DNA from: Anaerolineales bacterium
Lineage (GTDB): Bacteria; Chloroflexota; Anaerolineae; Aggregatilineales; UBA2796
Assembly (NCBI GenBank): GCA_015075625.1
Contig: JABTTZ010000001.1
Location: 1,922,001 to 1,986,000 of the forward strand
DNA: 64,000 nucleotides
Direction: 5' to 3'
The notes under the pieces were generated by a model. That model saw only the letters and a program-made list of their open reading frames with translations. It ran no database searches and had not been told where the DNA came from. This document shows positions 9,224 to 18,280 of this stretch, piece after piece. The position numbers and the translations under genes were made by a program. Position 1 is the stretch's first letter; the number at the start of each line of letters is the position of its first letter.

Positions 9224-10054
9224 ATGGGAACCTCAAGCTCCTCACCTGGCCCAAAACGCCCTCCGAACCTATTGCCACCTTGGGGTGGCGATCCTATACC
9301 ACCAAATCCGCCTCCACCGGATCAGGATAATGAACCTTTAGGCAACGCTACGCCTACATTGCCACCTCAGACACAAAAACCGACTCCTTGGAGCGTACCT
9401 AAAGGGGCAATGACAAGGTTTGCACATGGGGGTGGTTCGCTAGGGTCTGTGGGACGATCTTATGTAAGTGCAAATGGTGGGGCAAGCCATCTCGCCACTT
9501 CAGCACGATCTGGAAGGCAGACAGCCGGAAGTCTCGCCGGATTCATGGCAAATGGCATTCGTAGTGGATTTGCGGAAGCAGCTCGTCAAATTGGACTCGG
9601 CAATCTAGTTGGGAGAGATGTTGAGTTCGTACTTGCATCATTTGTTGATTTGATTGCACCTAGTGGAGCAACAGTTGAACAAGCAATAGCACGGGATGCC
9701 CTCAATGATACTCTCTGGGAGGTATTTGACAGGTACGGTGTCAATACGGAGGGGATTGGCGCATTGGATAAATTAGGGCGTAATGAACTAACTGAAGTGA
9801 TTGGGCTGTATATCTCGAATTATGTGAATGAACGTTTACAGCAAGAGCTATTTTATCGCGTAGAGCGCGGCACTATGAATGAGACAGAGGCAAATAATTG
9901 TGCCACACAAATAAAGGATTTTGTTTTCGAGGTTGTACGGCTAGATTTTCAAGATATTGACCCTGTAACTTTTGACTGGCAGGGGACAGACGGAAAGAAC
10001 CTGATTGAGCAAAAATATCAAGAGGCGTATTCGTTGTTAGGAGATGCGGAATGA
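9224..10054 (+). CDS. qatB: QatB: partner protein of the Qat system
   Basis: 276 residues. The N-terminus begins MGTSSSSPGP and continues as a proline-rich flexible arm of roughly 60 residues. A folded helical part follows (for example NLVGRDVEFVLASFVD). Methionine removal would expose an N-terminal glycine. As I recall, QueC-type enzymes of defence systems can attach a 7-deazaguanine to an N-terminal glycine of a partner, which would make this the substrate of QatC; that is known-family reasoning and not shown here. It starts 10 bp after qatA and overlaps qatC by ATGA. Confidence 0.9.
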   Translation: MGTSSSSPGPKRPPNLLPPWGGDPIPPNPPPPDQDNEPLGNATPTLPPQTQKPTPWSVPKGAMTRFAHGGGSLGSVGRSYVSANGGASHLATSARSGRQTAGSLAGFMANGIRSGFAEAARQIGLGNLVGRDVEFVLASFVDLIAPSGATVEQAIARDALNDTLWEVFDRYGVNTEGIGALDKLGRNELTEVIGLYISNYVNERLQQELFYRVERGTMNETEANNCATQIKDFVFEVVRLDFQDIDPVTFDWQGTDGKNLIEQKYQEAYSLLGDAE

Positions 10055-11382
10055 GTTGGCACATTGTCTGTCTCTTTGGGGACGATAACTATAGTCCTGA
10101 ATTACGTGGCGGCGACCAAAGTCTTGTACTCCCATTCCAAGAATACCATCACTACTTTACCTATGTTTCATCGCTCATCGAGACATTTGACACATACGGT
10201 CTTACGCCAACCGCAGAAGCAATGGAAATCCTGAATGCAGCGATCGGGGCATATATTGCGGACATTCGCGTTCCTAGAGGAGAAACCACTGATGGCTGGA
10301 CGCGAGATATGGTACTTCATTTCGCTGTTCGTGATCCGCAACAATGGGAACCAGTAGTCCCTGTTTTCCAAGAACTGCTTTCGTTTCTTACAGGGGATTA
10401 TTGGGCAGTCGTTCTCCGTCAACTGCCTAAAAGCCAGCGCCTCAATAGCACAAAGCCAGTGCAGAAAAAGCCTCAATCGAAGATAGTGAGCTTATTTTCT
10501 GGCGGACTTGATTCATTCATTGGAGCGATTGACCAAGTTGAGCGATATGGGAATACAGTGCTTGTTGGTCATCATGGACGTGGGGGTGGTGCAACAAGCG
10601 TTTCCCAAAATGATGCTATTCAGGCATTACGCAAATGCTACGACGACAATAAAGCTCCATTTCTTCGATTTTGGATTGTCCCGCCCAAAAATGTGTCAGA
10701 TAGAACCGAAACAACCACACGAGCGCGGTCAATCATCTTCTTTGGGCTTGGGCTTGCGGTTGCAAGTGCGCTAGGTGAAGCTAAGTTGATTGTGCCAGAA
10801 AATGGTTTTATCTCACTGAATATCCCACTCACTCCGTCACGATTGGGAAGTTTCAGTACCCGTACAACTCACCCATATTTGATTGATTTGCTCAGGAAAC
10901 TTATCGTTGGCTTGGGTATTAGTATTGAAATCGAGTTACCATACCGCTTCATGACTAAGGGTGAAATGCTTCAAGGGTGTCAAAATCGTCCGCTCATCGA
11001 AACCGTCTTGTCATCCACCATGTCCTGCTCTCATCCTTCAGCGAACCGTTTTACTACGGCAAAAGACCCTAATATTCATTGTGGGTATTGCGTTCCTTGC
11101 CTTGTTCGCAGAGCGGCGATTCAAGCAGGAGGTTTTCCCGATCCAACTTCTTATGCGTTTGAGGACTTAGCCGCTCCGTTATCAACAAACAGAGCCTCAG
11201 ACCTCAAAGCATTTAGAATAGCCATTGATCGCTATAAATCGCACCCACCTCTGTTAAAAGATGTTTTAGTTTCAGGCACACTTCCCGGCACGGATGATGA
11301 ACTTAGGTCGTATCTTGGTGTATATCAACGCGGATTAACAGAAGTCGCAACGTTTTTAAGAAGGTATACAGATACACAATGA
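10051..11382 (+). CDS. qatC: QatC: QueC-like enzyme of the Qat system
   Basis: 443 residues. The PP-loop ATP site is LFSGGLDSF near residue 150. A zinc cluster CGYCVPC lies near residues 348-354 with a C in MSCSHPS upstream. The N-terminal ~130-residue domain includes the FLTGDYW stretch shared with the QatC-like protein at 3,920. QueC makes preQ0 in tRNA modification; in Qat the homologue is required for phage protection. Start and stop overlap both neighbours by four bases, which indicates a translationally coupled qatBCD. Confidence 0.92.
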   Translation: MSWHIVCLFGDDNYSPELRGGDQSLVLPFQEYHHYFTYVSSLIETFDTYGLTPTAEAMEILNAAIGAYIADIRVPRGETTDGWTRDMVLHFAVRDPQQWEPVVPVFQELLSFLTGDYWAVVLRQLPKSQRLNSTKPVQKKPQSKIVSLFSGGLDSFIGAIDQVERYGNTVLVGHHGRGGGATSVSQNDAIQALRKCYDDNKAPFLRFWIVPPKNVSDRTETTTRARSIIFFGLGLAVASALGEAKLIVPENGFISLNIPLTPSRLGSFSTRTTHPYLIDLLRKLIVGLGISIEIELPYRFMTKGEMLQGCQNRPLIETVLSSTMSCSHPSANRFTTAKDPNIHCGYCVPCLVRRAAIQAGGFPDPTSYAFEDLAAPLSTNRASDLKAFRIAIDRYKSHPPLLKDVLVSGTLPGTDDELRSYLGVYQRGLTEVATFLRRYTDTQ

Positions 11383-12116
11383 GCTTAGTTGACACGCACT
11401 GCCATATTGATCTCTATCCTGATTATCAACAGGTGGTCAAACGTGTTGAAGCAAAGCAAATATACACGGTTGCTGTCACTACTGCCCCATCTGTATATCG
11501 CCAGAGCAATTCACTCACAAAGGATACAAAGTTTTTAAGGACTGCTCTCGGCTTTCATCCTGAGCTTGTTGCCCAACGAGCATATGAGATTGATTTATTT
11601 GTTGAGTTAGCTTCAGACACAAAGTACATTGGCGAAATTGGGCTAGATTTTGTAACAACGGATGAAGAAAACCGGAACATACAAAAGAAGGTCTTTGAAC
11701 AGATAATAAGCCACTGCGCTTCCTTAAAGCGGAAGATTCTGACTATCCATAGTCGTCGGGCGGCAATGGAAGTCGTTGACATGATTGGAGACAATTACCC
11801 TAATAGGGTTATTTTACATTGGTATTCTGGAAGTAAAAAAGCATTACAGAAAGGTCTAGGATACGGATTTTATTTTTCGGTTAATTCCGCCATGCTTCTC
11901 AGCGAGAATGGATTGAAGATAATCAGAGAAATCCCAAGGGACAAGCTACTGACAGAATCCGATGGCCCATTTGTGAATACGCAAGGACGAGCAGCAGACC
12001 CCCTTGATATGCAAAAGGTTGTACAAGGTCTCTCTGAACTCCATCAAATGCCATATCAGGAAATGGAAGACATTATTTTCACCAACTTTCGACAGCTTTT
12101 GAAAACTACAGAGTAG
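11379..12116 (+). CDS. qatD: QatD: TatD-like metal-dependent hydrolase of the Qat system
   Basis: 245 residues with the TatD amidohydrolase-fold metal ligands in order: DTHCHID at the N-terminus, GFHPEL near residue 58, IGEIGLDF near 86, a histidine in TIHSRR near 122, a histidine in LHWYSG near 145, and ESDGP near 193. TatD proteins are Mg-dependent deoxyribonucleases. Here the gene overlaps qatC by ATGA and completes the Qat set. A housekeeping TatD is unlikely given this coupling. All key residues appear intact. Confidence 0.92.
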   Translation: MSLVDTHCHIDLYPDYQQVVKRVEAKQIYTVAVTTAPSVYRQSNSLTKDTKFLRTALGFHPELVAQRAYEIDLFVELASDTKYIGEIGLDFVTTDEENRNIQKKVFEQIISHCASLKRKILTIHSRRAAMEVVDMIGDNYPNRVILHWYSGSKKALQKGLGYGFYFSVNSAMLLSENGLKIIREIPRDKLLTESDGPFVNTQGRAADPLDMQKVVQGLSELHQMPYQEMEDIIFTNFRQLLKTTE

Positions 12117-12129
12117 CTTAAAGCCTCCA

Positions 12130-12972
12130 TTGAAAGGTCATAAGAAATTGGGTTTCTTAAAAGTCATTCACCGCAAACTGAAAACAGATCAGGGTTTCCG
12201 AGAAGCATTGTGTGAGTTACCTATTGGTGAGTTAGGGCAACCTATTCAGACCGCAAAGTACGAGCCGAACGCTATTTCGCTTCTTCAATGGCTACCTGGA
12301 ATGAAAAATGTGGAGCTTATTCAATCAACTCTTGAGCCGAAAAAACAAAAATTCTCTGTTCGCAAACTTACAGGCGTATGTGCGGGCAAAACACCGGGCA
12401 ATGTAGATGTTGAGACATTTCTCAACTATGGGCGTGCGCTCAGACCCGCTCACGAATATACATTGGGAAATCGGATTGGCTATGAAACCGAGGAAGACTT
12501 CCAAACAAACTGTGAGTATCTACGCAACAGGTTAAGTTGGATCGCTGGAAATGATGATGGCGTTCCAGTCATTTATCATCGCGCGTGGGACAATACCTAC
12601 TATTTGGTCAATATTGATGGTGGCAATCACTTCGCAGCCGTGTATCGTCAGTGTATTGAGCAGAAACGTGATTTTACATTTGAGTGCCGGATTGAACAGC
12701 AATCACTGAACGTTGAAAACTGTAGAAAAGGATTAGATGGGCATGGGCTGCTCATTGTACCAACGCCCATCGTTGAACCTCTTGCCTATCTACTGTCAGA
12801 GTTCGGTCTAAAGATTCGTCCATACACTACTGAATTTCAGACAGGAAAAAGTTTGCTTAGTATCGGCTGGAACTACTTCCCGAAAGGCTTGCAGCTATAC
12901 AGAAGCGTTTGTGAAACGTTGCCTCGCAAAAGCTACTTTAATCTCAGTCGCTACTTGCTCACGCTCCTGTAG
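12130..12972 (+). CDS. Hypothetical protein downstream of qatD
   Basis: About 280 residues with a TTG start at 12,130, 13 bp after qatD. A second TTG at 12,148, ten bases after AAAGG, is a better ribosome-site match. I do not recognise the family. The protein is soluble-looking, with a central YHRAWDNTYYLVNIDGGNHFAAVYRQ-type region that reads like a beta-rich fold binding something (tryptophan, histidine and aspartate rich), and no transmembrane helix. Its position and strand suggest that it travels with qatABCD as a fifth gene, but it could be unrelated cargo. Confidence 0.7.
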   Translation: MKGHKKLGFLKVIHRKLKTDQGFREALCELPIGELGQPIQTAKYEPNAISLLQWLPGMKNVELIQSTLEPKKQKFSVRKLTGVCAGKTPGNVDVETFLNYGRALRPAHEYTLGNRIGYETEEDFQTNCEYLRNRLSWIAGNDDGVPVIYHRAWDNTYYLVNIDGGNHFAAVYRQCIEQKRDFTFECRIEQQSLNVENCRKGLDGHGLLIVPTPIVEPLAYLLSEFGLKIRPYTTEFQTGKSLLSIGWNYFPKGLQLYRSVCETLPRKSYFNLSRYLLTLL

Positions 12973-12980
12973 AACCGTAG

Positions 12981-13163
12981 TCAATCCTTCGACAAATCGG
13001 TTAACGGGCGAAGCCTTCCCAAGCGAACATCCTCTTGAGATTGTTCAATCATTTCGATCACCTCCTCAGGCAATTGCTCTGTACTGTCTAAGTGTTCCAG
13101 TTGCTCATGACGTTTACTCAGATCGTGGTGTAAGTTCCATTTGGAGTTTATGGAGTTGTTCAT
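12981..13163 (-). CDS. Small acidic protein, possibly antitoxin-like
   Basis: 60 residues beginning 9 bp after the stop of the PIN-domain gene on the same strand. The C-terminus (IEMIEQSQEDVRLGRL, then RPL) looks like the linker or neutralising tail of small antitoxins. No ribosome site is evident, so translation would depend on coupling. It is convergent with the 12,130 gene. It is kept as a tentative gene because its composition is protein-like and its placement is tight; it could be a chance ORF. Confidence 0.4.
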   Translation of the reverse strand: MNNSINSKWNLHHDLSKRHEQLEHLDSTEQLPEEVIEMIEQSQEDVRLGRLRPLTDLSKD

Positions 13164-13172
13164 AAAATATGA

Positions 13173-13595
13173 CTACAAATTTTTCTGGATAACCAATTCA
13201 AAGCGCTCGTAGAATTTGTCGAAAGCAAGCAGATTCGATATGCCATAGTGCTTGGCAACTGCCACGTTACTACAGTCCACCATGCTGGTTTTCTTGGTTG
13301 TTTGCTCTCGAAAGATGCCATGAGTATTCTGTTCAAGCTCAGTTGTAATTGGCAGTACCGGAATTGCGCCCTCATCAATCATAGTTAGAAATTTAATGGC
13401 GGTTTCTTGACTATCTCTAGAGCTAAGGACAGTGGCGGTTTCTGCGACTACCCAATTGGTAGTCGCTACTCGTTGAAATCGTTGGGAAATGCGTTCAAAA
13501 AGGCTGACAACTGTAGTGTGGAGGGCATCATTCGGCAGGAATAAGCCAACAAAAGTGTCACTATCTATCAAATAATCAAAGCTACTCGGCACGAC
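13173..13595 (-). CDS. VapC-like PIN-domain toxin
   Basis: About 140 residues from a GTG at 13,595, close behind GGAAAGGA; an open frame continues upstream but would overlap the antitoxin gene much further. PIN acidic residues are visible: YLIDSDTFVGLF at the start, VVAETATVL near residue 55, SMVDCSNVAVA near 110 and LLAFDKFYERF near 125. VapC toxins are Mg-dependent ribonucleases that cut tRNA or rRNA. The start lies 14 bp inside the end of the RHH gene, the usual toxin-antitoxin coupling. Confidence 0.8.
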   Translation of the reverse strand, partial: VVPSSFDYLIDSDTFVGLFLPNDALHTTVVSLFERISQRFQRVATTNWVVAETATVLSSRDSQETAIKFLTMIDEGAIPVLPITTELEQNTHGIFREQTTKKTSMVDCSNVAVAKHYGISNLLAFDKFYERFELVIQKNL

Positions 13596-13863
13596 TTCCT
13601 TTCCAGACACCATCTGCACCGTAGAGCGTTTCATCAATGGTTTGAGAAGCATCAGTAACGTCTGGAGAACCACTCCCCTGCCATTTTCGGAGCGCCGCGT
13701 ACATCTTCTCTAGGCGTTGTTTCTCTTGTTCTTCAAAATGGCTGTTCAAGTCAGCTTCAATCACGCGAGACATACTCCATCGGCGTTCTCGTGCAATGGT
13801 TCTAACTCGTTGAAGGAATCCAGCACTGAAAGACAAGGTTGTTTTCACAGTTTGTTGTTGCAT
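13582..13863 (-). CDS. Ribbon-helix-helix antitoxin paired with the PIN toxin
   Basis: 93 residues from ATG 13,863 (MQQQTVKTTLSFS). The open frame extends 41 codons further upstream, but that part looks non-coding. The N-terminal segment has the RHH pattern: a beta strand TVKTTLSFS, then two helices with RERRWSMSRVIEADL between. The C-terminal half is charged and would bind the toxin. RHH antitoxins bind the operon's own promoter, so autoregulation from the 13,864-14,000 region is expected. The stop overlaps the toxin start. Confidence 0.75.
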   Translation of the reverse strand: MQQQTVKTTLSFSAGFLQRVRTIARERRWSMSRVIEADLNSHFEEQEKQRLEKMYAALRKWQGSGSPDVTDASQTIDETLYGADGVWKGSRAE

Positions 13864-14328
13864 GGTAGATCGTATTACAGCACGGGTAGATAGGGTAGTC
13901 AACACACGAATGTGGGTATGGGTACGGCGTGATTCAAAACGTCGCACAATATTTATAAAGCGACATAGAATTTCCTCAAGTAGCACATTTCAGAAAAATC
14001 AATAAATCGAGCCTCTTGAGGAAGACGAATATGAGATCGTCCTATAGGGTAACGGTCTCGGTTGTCCTATATTCAGGTTTCGTTTGAACGTGAACTTGAA
14101 CAATCACTTTGTGGAGATGAAGTAAAAGCGGGACAATAAAAATATCGCCAGTTGAGTGACGAAATATGATGATTAGAAAGCTAATAGACTACCCCATAAA
14201 AATGAGACGCTAGGAGCCGATTGACTTTTTCGAGTAGGATAAGATTTATAGATATTCCCTCTTGGGCAAAGCTCTGGAAAATTCTCAGGTTTTATAGTGT
14301 CCTGAGTCAGGACGAACTAAGTGAGTTA
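13864..14328. other. 465-bp non-coding gap between the TA pair and the HEAT gene
   Basis: No gene with good coding character was found. The right part holds a short perfect palindrome at 14,299-14,313 (GTCCTGA, G, TCAGGAC), downstream of the HEAT-repeat gene's stop. It has no adjacent T-run that would make it a clear terminator. The left part must hold the promoter of the toxin-antitoxin pair; I could not assign -35 and -10 boxes. Confidence 0.5.
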
Positions 14329-16638
14329 TTACACAGTATCAGAGAACAGTTCTGGTCGAGTTCTCATTGCTTTACTCACTGTGCTTTTTATCCAATAGTT
14401 TGAATCCTCTGCGAGCGCAACGAGTGCCTCAACAAATAAATCTGGGCGAGTTGCCATAACCTTTACGGCGGCAAGCTTTGTATCTTGATCTTCACCTTTA
14501 GCAAGCATAGTGAGTACGTCTACAAACGGCTCTGGGTTGTGTTCCATCTCACCTATGGCATGTACTCGCACATGACGTCTTTTATCTTTTGTAAACTTAA
14601 TCAGCTCCTCGACAGTTACTTCTGGTTCTGACTGAAGTAGATCGCCTAACGCTTTTTTGGCAGCGAAACTGAGTTGAGTCTCATATCTATCTCTCACAAT
14701 CGTTGTAAGCGCATCGACAAATAACTCAGGACGATTTGCCATAACCTCTACAGCAGCAAACTTTACATCGGCATTTTCGTCTTTCGCAAGAGTGGTGAGC
14801 GCCTCAACAAATAGCTCTGGTCGTTTCCCCATTGCCTTGATGGCTCTCTTTTTCAGCCACTCATCTTCATCTTTTGCAAGGGCAGTGAGTACCTCGACAA
14901 ATAACTCAGGACGATTTGCTATAACATCCATGGTATCAACTTTTACACCGGCATTTTCGTCTTTCGCAAGAGTGGTGAGCGTCTCAACAAATAGCTCTGG
15001 TCGTTTCCCCGTTGCTCCTACTACAAGTCTACGTATATGAAAGGACTTATCTTTCGCAAGATCATTTAATGCTTCTGTGAACAACTCTAGTCGTTTTTCT
15101 ATTGCTTGTACCGCAAGTCTACGTACATCAGGGGATTCATCTTTTAGCGCAAAGATAAGCGTATCAGCAAATAAAACTGGTCGTTTTCCCATTGCTTCTA
15201 CTGCAAGTCTACGTACATCAGGGGATTCATCTTTTGCGAGGAGGTTAAGTTCCTCCTCATAAAACTCTGGCTTTTCAATTACTAAATTGACGACTCTTAT
15301 TTTAACATCATATTTTTGGCTACGAATCAGCATTGGTAGAATCGCTTGTACTTCTTTTCGTGAAAAGTATTTCTCTTGTAACTCTTCAATACGGGGATCT
15401 TGTTGGTAACCAAACCCATCAATCACAGCATCTATTTCATAGAGAAATCGAAAGTCTTTTGGCGAGAGTGGTTCACCTTTCTTGGTTTTCTCTTCAATAG
15501 CCGTGAGCTTCCGCATGTCGTTCATTTTTTTGTGGTACTTATCACCCTCTGGTAAATCACCTAACTTCGTGTCCACAATTTCGGTCATCTCTGGTTCAAG
15601 GTTTTGTCCTGGTTGAACGCCGCGCACTTCTGTCACGCCAAGATCGGTCACACTAATGGCTGCTCTGGGGATAGTGGCGTTTTGGGTATCGTCATAAGAA
15701 AAATAGACATAGAAATCCCCTTGGTCTACGTAAGACTGCGCGGTGGCTCGTCCAACGATACACCAACCTGTGTCATAACCTAGAATGGCTTCTGAGAGCG
15801 CCGTACCATCACTGCCTTTGTCATACTTTACCCATTTACCTTCGGTGGTTCGTTCTTTTCCTTCTTGATGCTTTGTAATTTCCGCGAGATGACGAATACT
15901 GTCTGCATACAAAGTTCCAAAATCACCCACTTCTACTAACTTTGCTCGCTCTGGGTGAGTGGTTTTGAAGGTTTTCCACAACTCCTGGGATCTTTTCCAT
16001 TCTCTAGATGCAACTTCTTCTTTTGGTTGTGTACCTAAAGTAGCAGTTTTTCGCAAAAGATCATTGTAAACAAGTGCCAACACTTCGGCATTCAATTCAG
16101 GAAATGGTTTGGTGGTAGTTTTCGAACGGTTCTTGAATGTGCCTTGCTCTTTGTTGAATGGTTCATATTTAATGACCATTCTCAAGACATAATATCTGAA
16201 CCACATGGGGTACTGACCATCATTCTGGGCAAGGTAGTTCACCCACGTTTCGAGGCTTTCTTGCTGGTCTGCTTGAATACGTTCAATTTCTTGCTCTCTC
16301 GCTTCATCAGTGAGTTCTTGAGTACCAAGTCCCATCTGTCGTCCAATCTCAATCTGGTTGGCGAAATAAGCGTCAGGTACATCCTCCGGCGCAATCATCA
16401 TCTTTTCGACGAATTGATGACTAAGCAACGCAATATTGCGTTCTTTTTGTATGGGGTCTTGGGGATCAACTAAACGTTCGAGTCTTTGGAGAAAAGCCTG
16501 AATTTTCTTCTCTGGGGCTATCTTCTGACCTTCTTTATAGCCTTCAGTTTCTCGTTTGGTGGCACGCTGGACACTCTCATCCTCACGAGCCATTTGAAGA
16601 AAGTGTTTGTTGAGAAACTCTGCGCCTTTTTCTGTCAT
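14329..16638 (-). CDS. HEAT-repeat protein with conserved N-terminal module (paralog A)
   Basis: 769 residues. The first ~90 residues are charged helices. Residues ~145-360 form a conserved module: MWFRYYVLRMVIKYEP, FPELNAEVLALVY, YDTGWCIVGRATA, GDFYVYFSYD, then IPRAAISV and TEVRGV. From memory, similar GxGWC/DFYVYY proteins of unknown function are common in candidate-phyla (CPR) genomes. The C-terminal half is a run of ~30-residue HEAT-like repeats (RPELFVEALTTLAKDENADV type), about ten or more copies, which also show as 90-bp DNA repeats. The sequence has no signal peptide. It is paralogous to the gene at 21,056. I infer a scaffold or binding role; the function is unknown. Confidence 0.8.
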   Translation of the reverse strand: MTEKGAEFLNKHFLQMAREDESVQRATKRETEGYKEGQKIAPEKKIQAFLQRLERLVDPQDPIQKERNIALLSHQFVEKMMIAPEDVPDAYFANQIEIGRQMGLGTQELTDEAREQEIERIQADQQESLETWVNYLAQNDGQYPMWFRYYVLRMVIKYEPFNKEQGTFKNRSKTTTKPFPELNAEVLALVYNDLLRKTATLGTQPKEEVASREWKRSQELWKTFKTTHPERAKLVEVGDFGTLYADSIRHLAEITKHQEGKERTTEGKWVKYDKGSDGTALSEAILGYDTGWCIVGRATAQSYVDQGDFYVYFSYDDTQNATIPRAAISVTDLGVTEVRGVQPGQNLEPEMTEIVDTKLGDLPEGDKYHKKMNDMRKLTAIEEKTKKGEPLSPKDFRFLYEIDAVIDGFGYQQDPRIEELQEKYFSRKEVQAILPMLIRSQKYDVKIRVVNLVIEKPEFYEEELNLLAKDESPDVRRLAVEAMGKRPVLFADTLIFALKDESPDVRRLAVQAIEKRLELFTEALNDLAKDKSFHIRRLVVGATGKRPELFVETLTTLAKDENAGVKVDTMDVIANRPELFVEVLTALAKDEDEWLKKRAIKAMGKRPELFVEALTTLAKDENADVKFAAVEVMANRPELFVDALTTIVRDRYETQLSFAAKKALGDLLQSEPEVTVEELIKFTKDKRRHVRVHAIGEMEHNPEPFVDVLTMLAKGEDQDTKLAAVKVMATRPDLFVEALVALAEDSNYWIKSTVSKAMRTRPELFSDTV

Positions 16639-16705
16639 CTCTGTATCAAATCATACGGATGACAACTGAACAAGTAGAGGCACAGACTGGCGAATATGAG
16701 AATTT
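16639..16705 (-). repeat. Upstream leader repeat, copy A
   Basis: The ~65 bp before the ATG of the HEAT gene (TGTATCAAATCATACGG, later GGCGAATATGAGA on the + strand) recur upstream of the second paralog (22,991-23,115) and of the orphan leader ORF (25,101-25,221). They probably hold a shared promoter or 5' leader. This copy lacks the hairpin present in the other two. Confidence 0.6.
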
Positions 16706-16714
16706 TTACCGCGT

Positions 16715-17173
16715 TCAGCGGATTTCTTTAATTATCGTCGCAGTGGATTGTGTGGCGTTGTGCCGAACTGTGAAACCATGCTGTCTGTAAAACTCAAGTA
16801 AATATGGCGTTTCTCGAAGATCATCTGATGTCACAAATCCTGAAATCGCCTCAACTTCTAGCTTTTCAGCTTGGGAAATAACATAGCGCAGCATTGCCGA
16901 ACCTAGTCCGCGCTGTCTGAAGTTCGGTGGTTTCCATGTGAGAAATGGTAAAAGCCTTGACCACAATGGACGATGACCTACCTTATCAAAAATCACAAGA
17001 TCAGCGAGCGTCATCACATTGTTCTCTTCAATCACCCAATTAATGCGCCCCACACAAATCTTCTCAAAGGAAATATATGCGCTGAAGACAATCTCTCCTT
17101 CAGAAACGATATTCACGACATACACATTACCCTGCTTATCTTCTATCTGTGGACGAATTATCGGATTTTGCAA
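16715..17173 (-). CDS. GNAT-family N-acetyltransferase
   Basis: 152 residues. The acetyl-CoA binding motif A is RQRGLGSAML near residues 87-96, followed by the helix ending ISQAEKLEVEAISG and the C-terminal LLEFYRQHGFTVR typical of GNAT folds. The substrate cannot be told. It starts 5 bp after the stop of the sigma-like gene on the same strand, so the two are probably co-transcribed. The sequence has no transmembrane segment. Confidence 0.85.
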   Translation of the reverse strand: MQNPIIRPQIEDKQGNVYVVNIVSEGEIVFSAYISFEKICVGRINWVIEENNVMTLADLVIFDKVGHRPLWSRLLPFLTWKPPNFRQRGLGSAMLRYVISQAEKLEVEAISGFVTSDDLRETPYLLEFYRQHGFTVRHNATQSTATIIKEIR

Positions 17174-17178
17174 CCGTG

Positions 17179-18132
17179 CTATCTCCGTTGTGCTTTACGA
17201 AATTCCTCTGCCAACATCATTTTGATCTGAGCAATTTCTTGGCGAAACTTTGTAAGTGGAATACTGAAAAGCTCTGCGACATCTTTGCGTTTTGCAGAGG
17301 TAGTCACGATATACAAGGCTAAGAGAAGTCGTTGATTATTCATCACACGCTCGGCTATTCGTGTCACACACTCAAGGTTCTCTCCCCGTTTAATGTTATC
17401 TGTCCAAAACTCATCGGAGAAGCCCTTGCCTTCATCTTTTTCAAGAATTTCCCGCATCTCATTTTTTACTTCATTTCGGGCTTCGATAAGCTGATTCTTA
17501 TGGGCTTTAGCGACTGGCAATACGTCTTTCATCTTGACTGATGTGGTCAGAGAATACAGAGCGAATAGTTTTTGAGGATCACCATCATATCTCTGCGCCA
17601 GAGCATTCATTAACAGCGCAAAGTCAATCTGTTCATCAACACGAGTTGCAAAACCTGCCCATCGCTCTGGGCGATTGCCACTGTAGTGATAAGCACCATC
17701 GAGAGGAATATTTCTTGCCTTGTGCTTCCATAATGCCCTTCGACTCCCTGAAAACGCAATCCATATACCAACCCAAGCTGCTCGTTTATCGCAGAGCAGC
17801 ATTGGTTGTTCTTTGAGAGCTTTCCAGAGGTTGAGTGACCCAAGCTGGAAACAGTCTTCAGCATCTTGATCGGTATATCCAAGTGAACGCATTTTGGCAT
17901 ACGCGACATTCTGAACGTTTTTATCAGTCAAGATTTCTTCGAGGGTTGCGCCTCCTCTCCATTGAGTGGAGTATTGAGGCTCAGGTTCAATTTCAGGTAT
18001 TGGCTCTTGGGTGACGTGTGTGGGGAGTTCTTTTACAGGAGTGCTATCACTGGTTTTTATATCTGGGAAAACGATACGCTCAGAAGGAAAGACAGAATGA
18101 TATGGACGAACTTCAAATTCTTGTCGTAGCAC
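17179..18132 (-). CDS. Sigma-70-like factor or sigma-like DNA-binding protein
   Basis: 317 residues from GTG 18,132, with GGAGG just upstream. The first ~70 residues are a proline- and acid-rich linker. Residues ~75-135 resemble sigma region 2 (YAKMRSLGYTDQDAEDCFQ, SLNLWKALKEQ). The C-terminus (RKDVAELFSIPLTKFRQEIA) resembles the region 4 helix-turn-helix. An extra ~100-residue segment between them differs from standard ECF factors. It could be a degenerate sigma factor encoded by the mobile element to drive its own promoters. Family membership is likely, but activity is unproven. Confidence 0.65.
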   Translation of the reverse strand: MLRQEFEVRPYHSVFPSERIVFPDIKTSDSTPVKELPTHVTQEPIPEIEPEPQYSTQWRGGATLEEILTDKNVQNVAYAKMRSLGYTDQDAEDCFQLGSLNLWKALKEQPMLLCDKRAAWVGIWIAFSGSRRALWKHKARNIPLDGAYHYSGNRPERWAGFATRVDEQIDFALLMNALAQRYDGDPQKLFALYSLTTSVKMKDVLPVAKAHKNQLIEARNEVKNEMREILEKDEGKGFSDEFWTDNIKRGENLECVTRIAERVMNNQRLLLALYIVTTSAKRKDVAELFSIPLTKFRQEIAQIKMMLAEEFRKAQRR

Positions 18133-18280
18133 TCACCTCCGGCAAAAGATCAAAAGAAGAAGATTACACTACCATGCTGAAAATGAGGTGTCTAGCGTCG
18201 TTAATACATTTGCGGGCAATAGTGATAGCCAACCAGTTCATTAGAAAGACTTGATGTGAAACAAGGGAAATTTTTAGTTT

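Noticed and set aside
14221-14403. 60-residue + strand ORF near the HEAT gene end
   Set aside because: It overlaps the 3' end of the HEAT gene, has no ribosome site and its composition is not protein-like.
14700-15330. Possible CRISPR or tandem DNA repeat array
   Set aside because: The ~90-bp periodicity is in frame and encodes ~30-residue HEAT-like repeats; there are no unique spacers with identical repeats.
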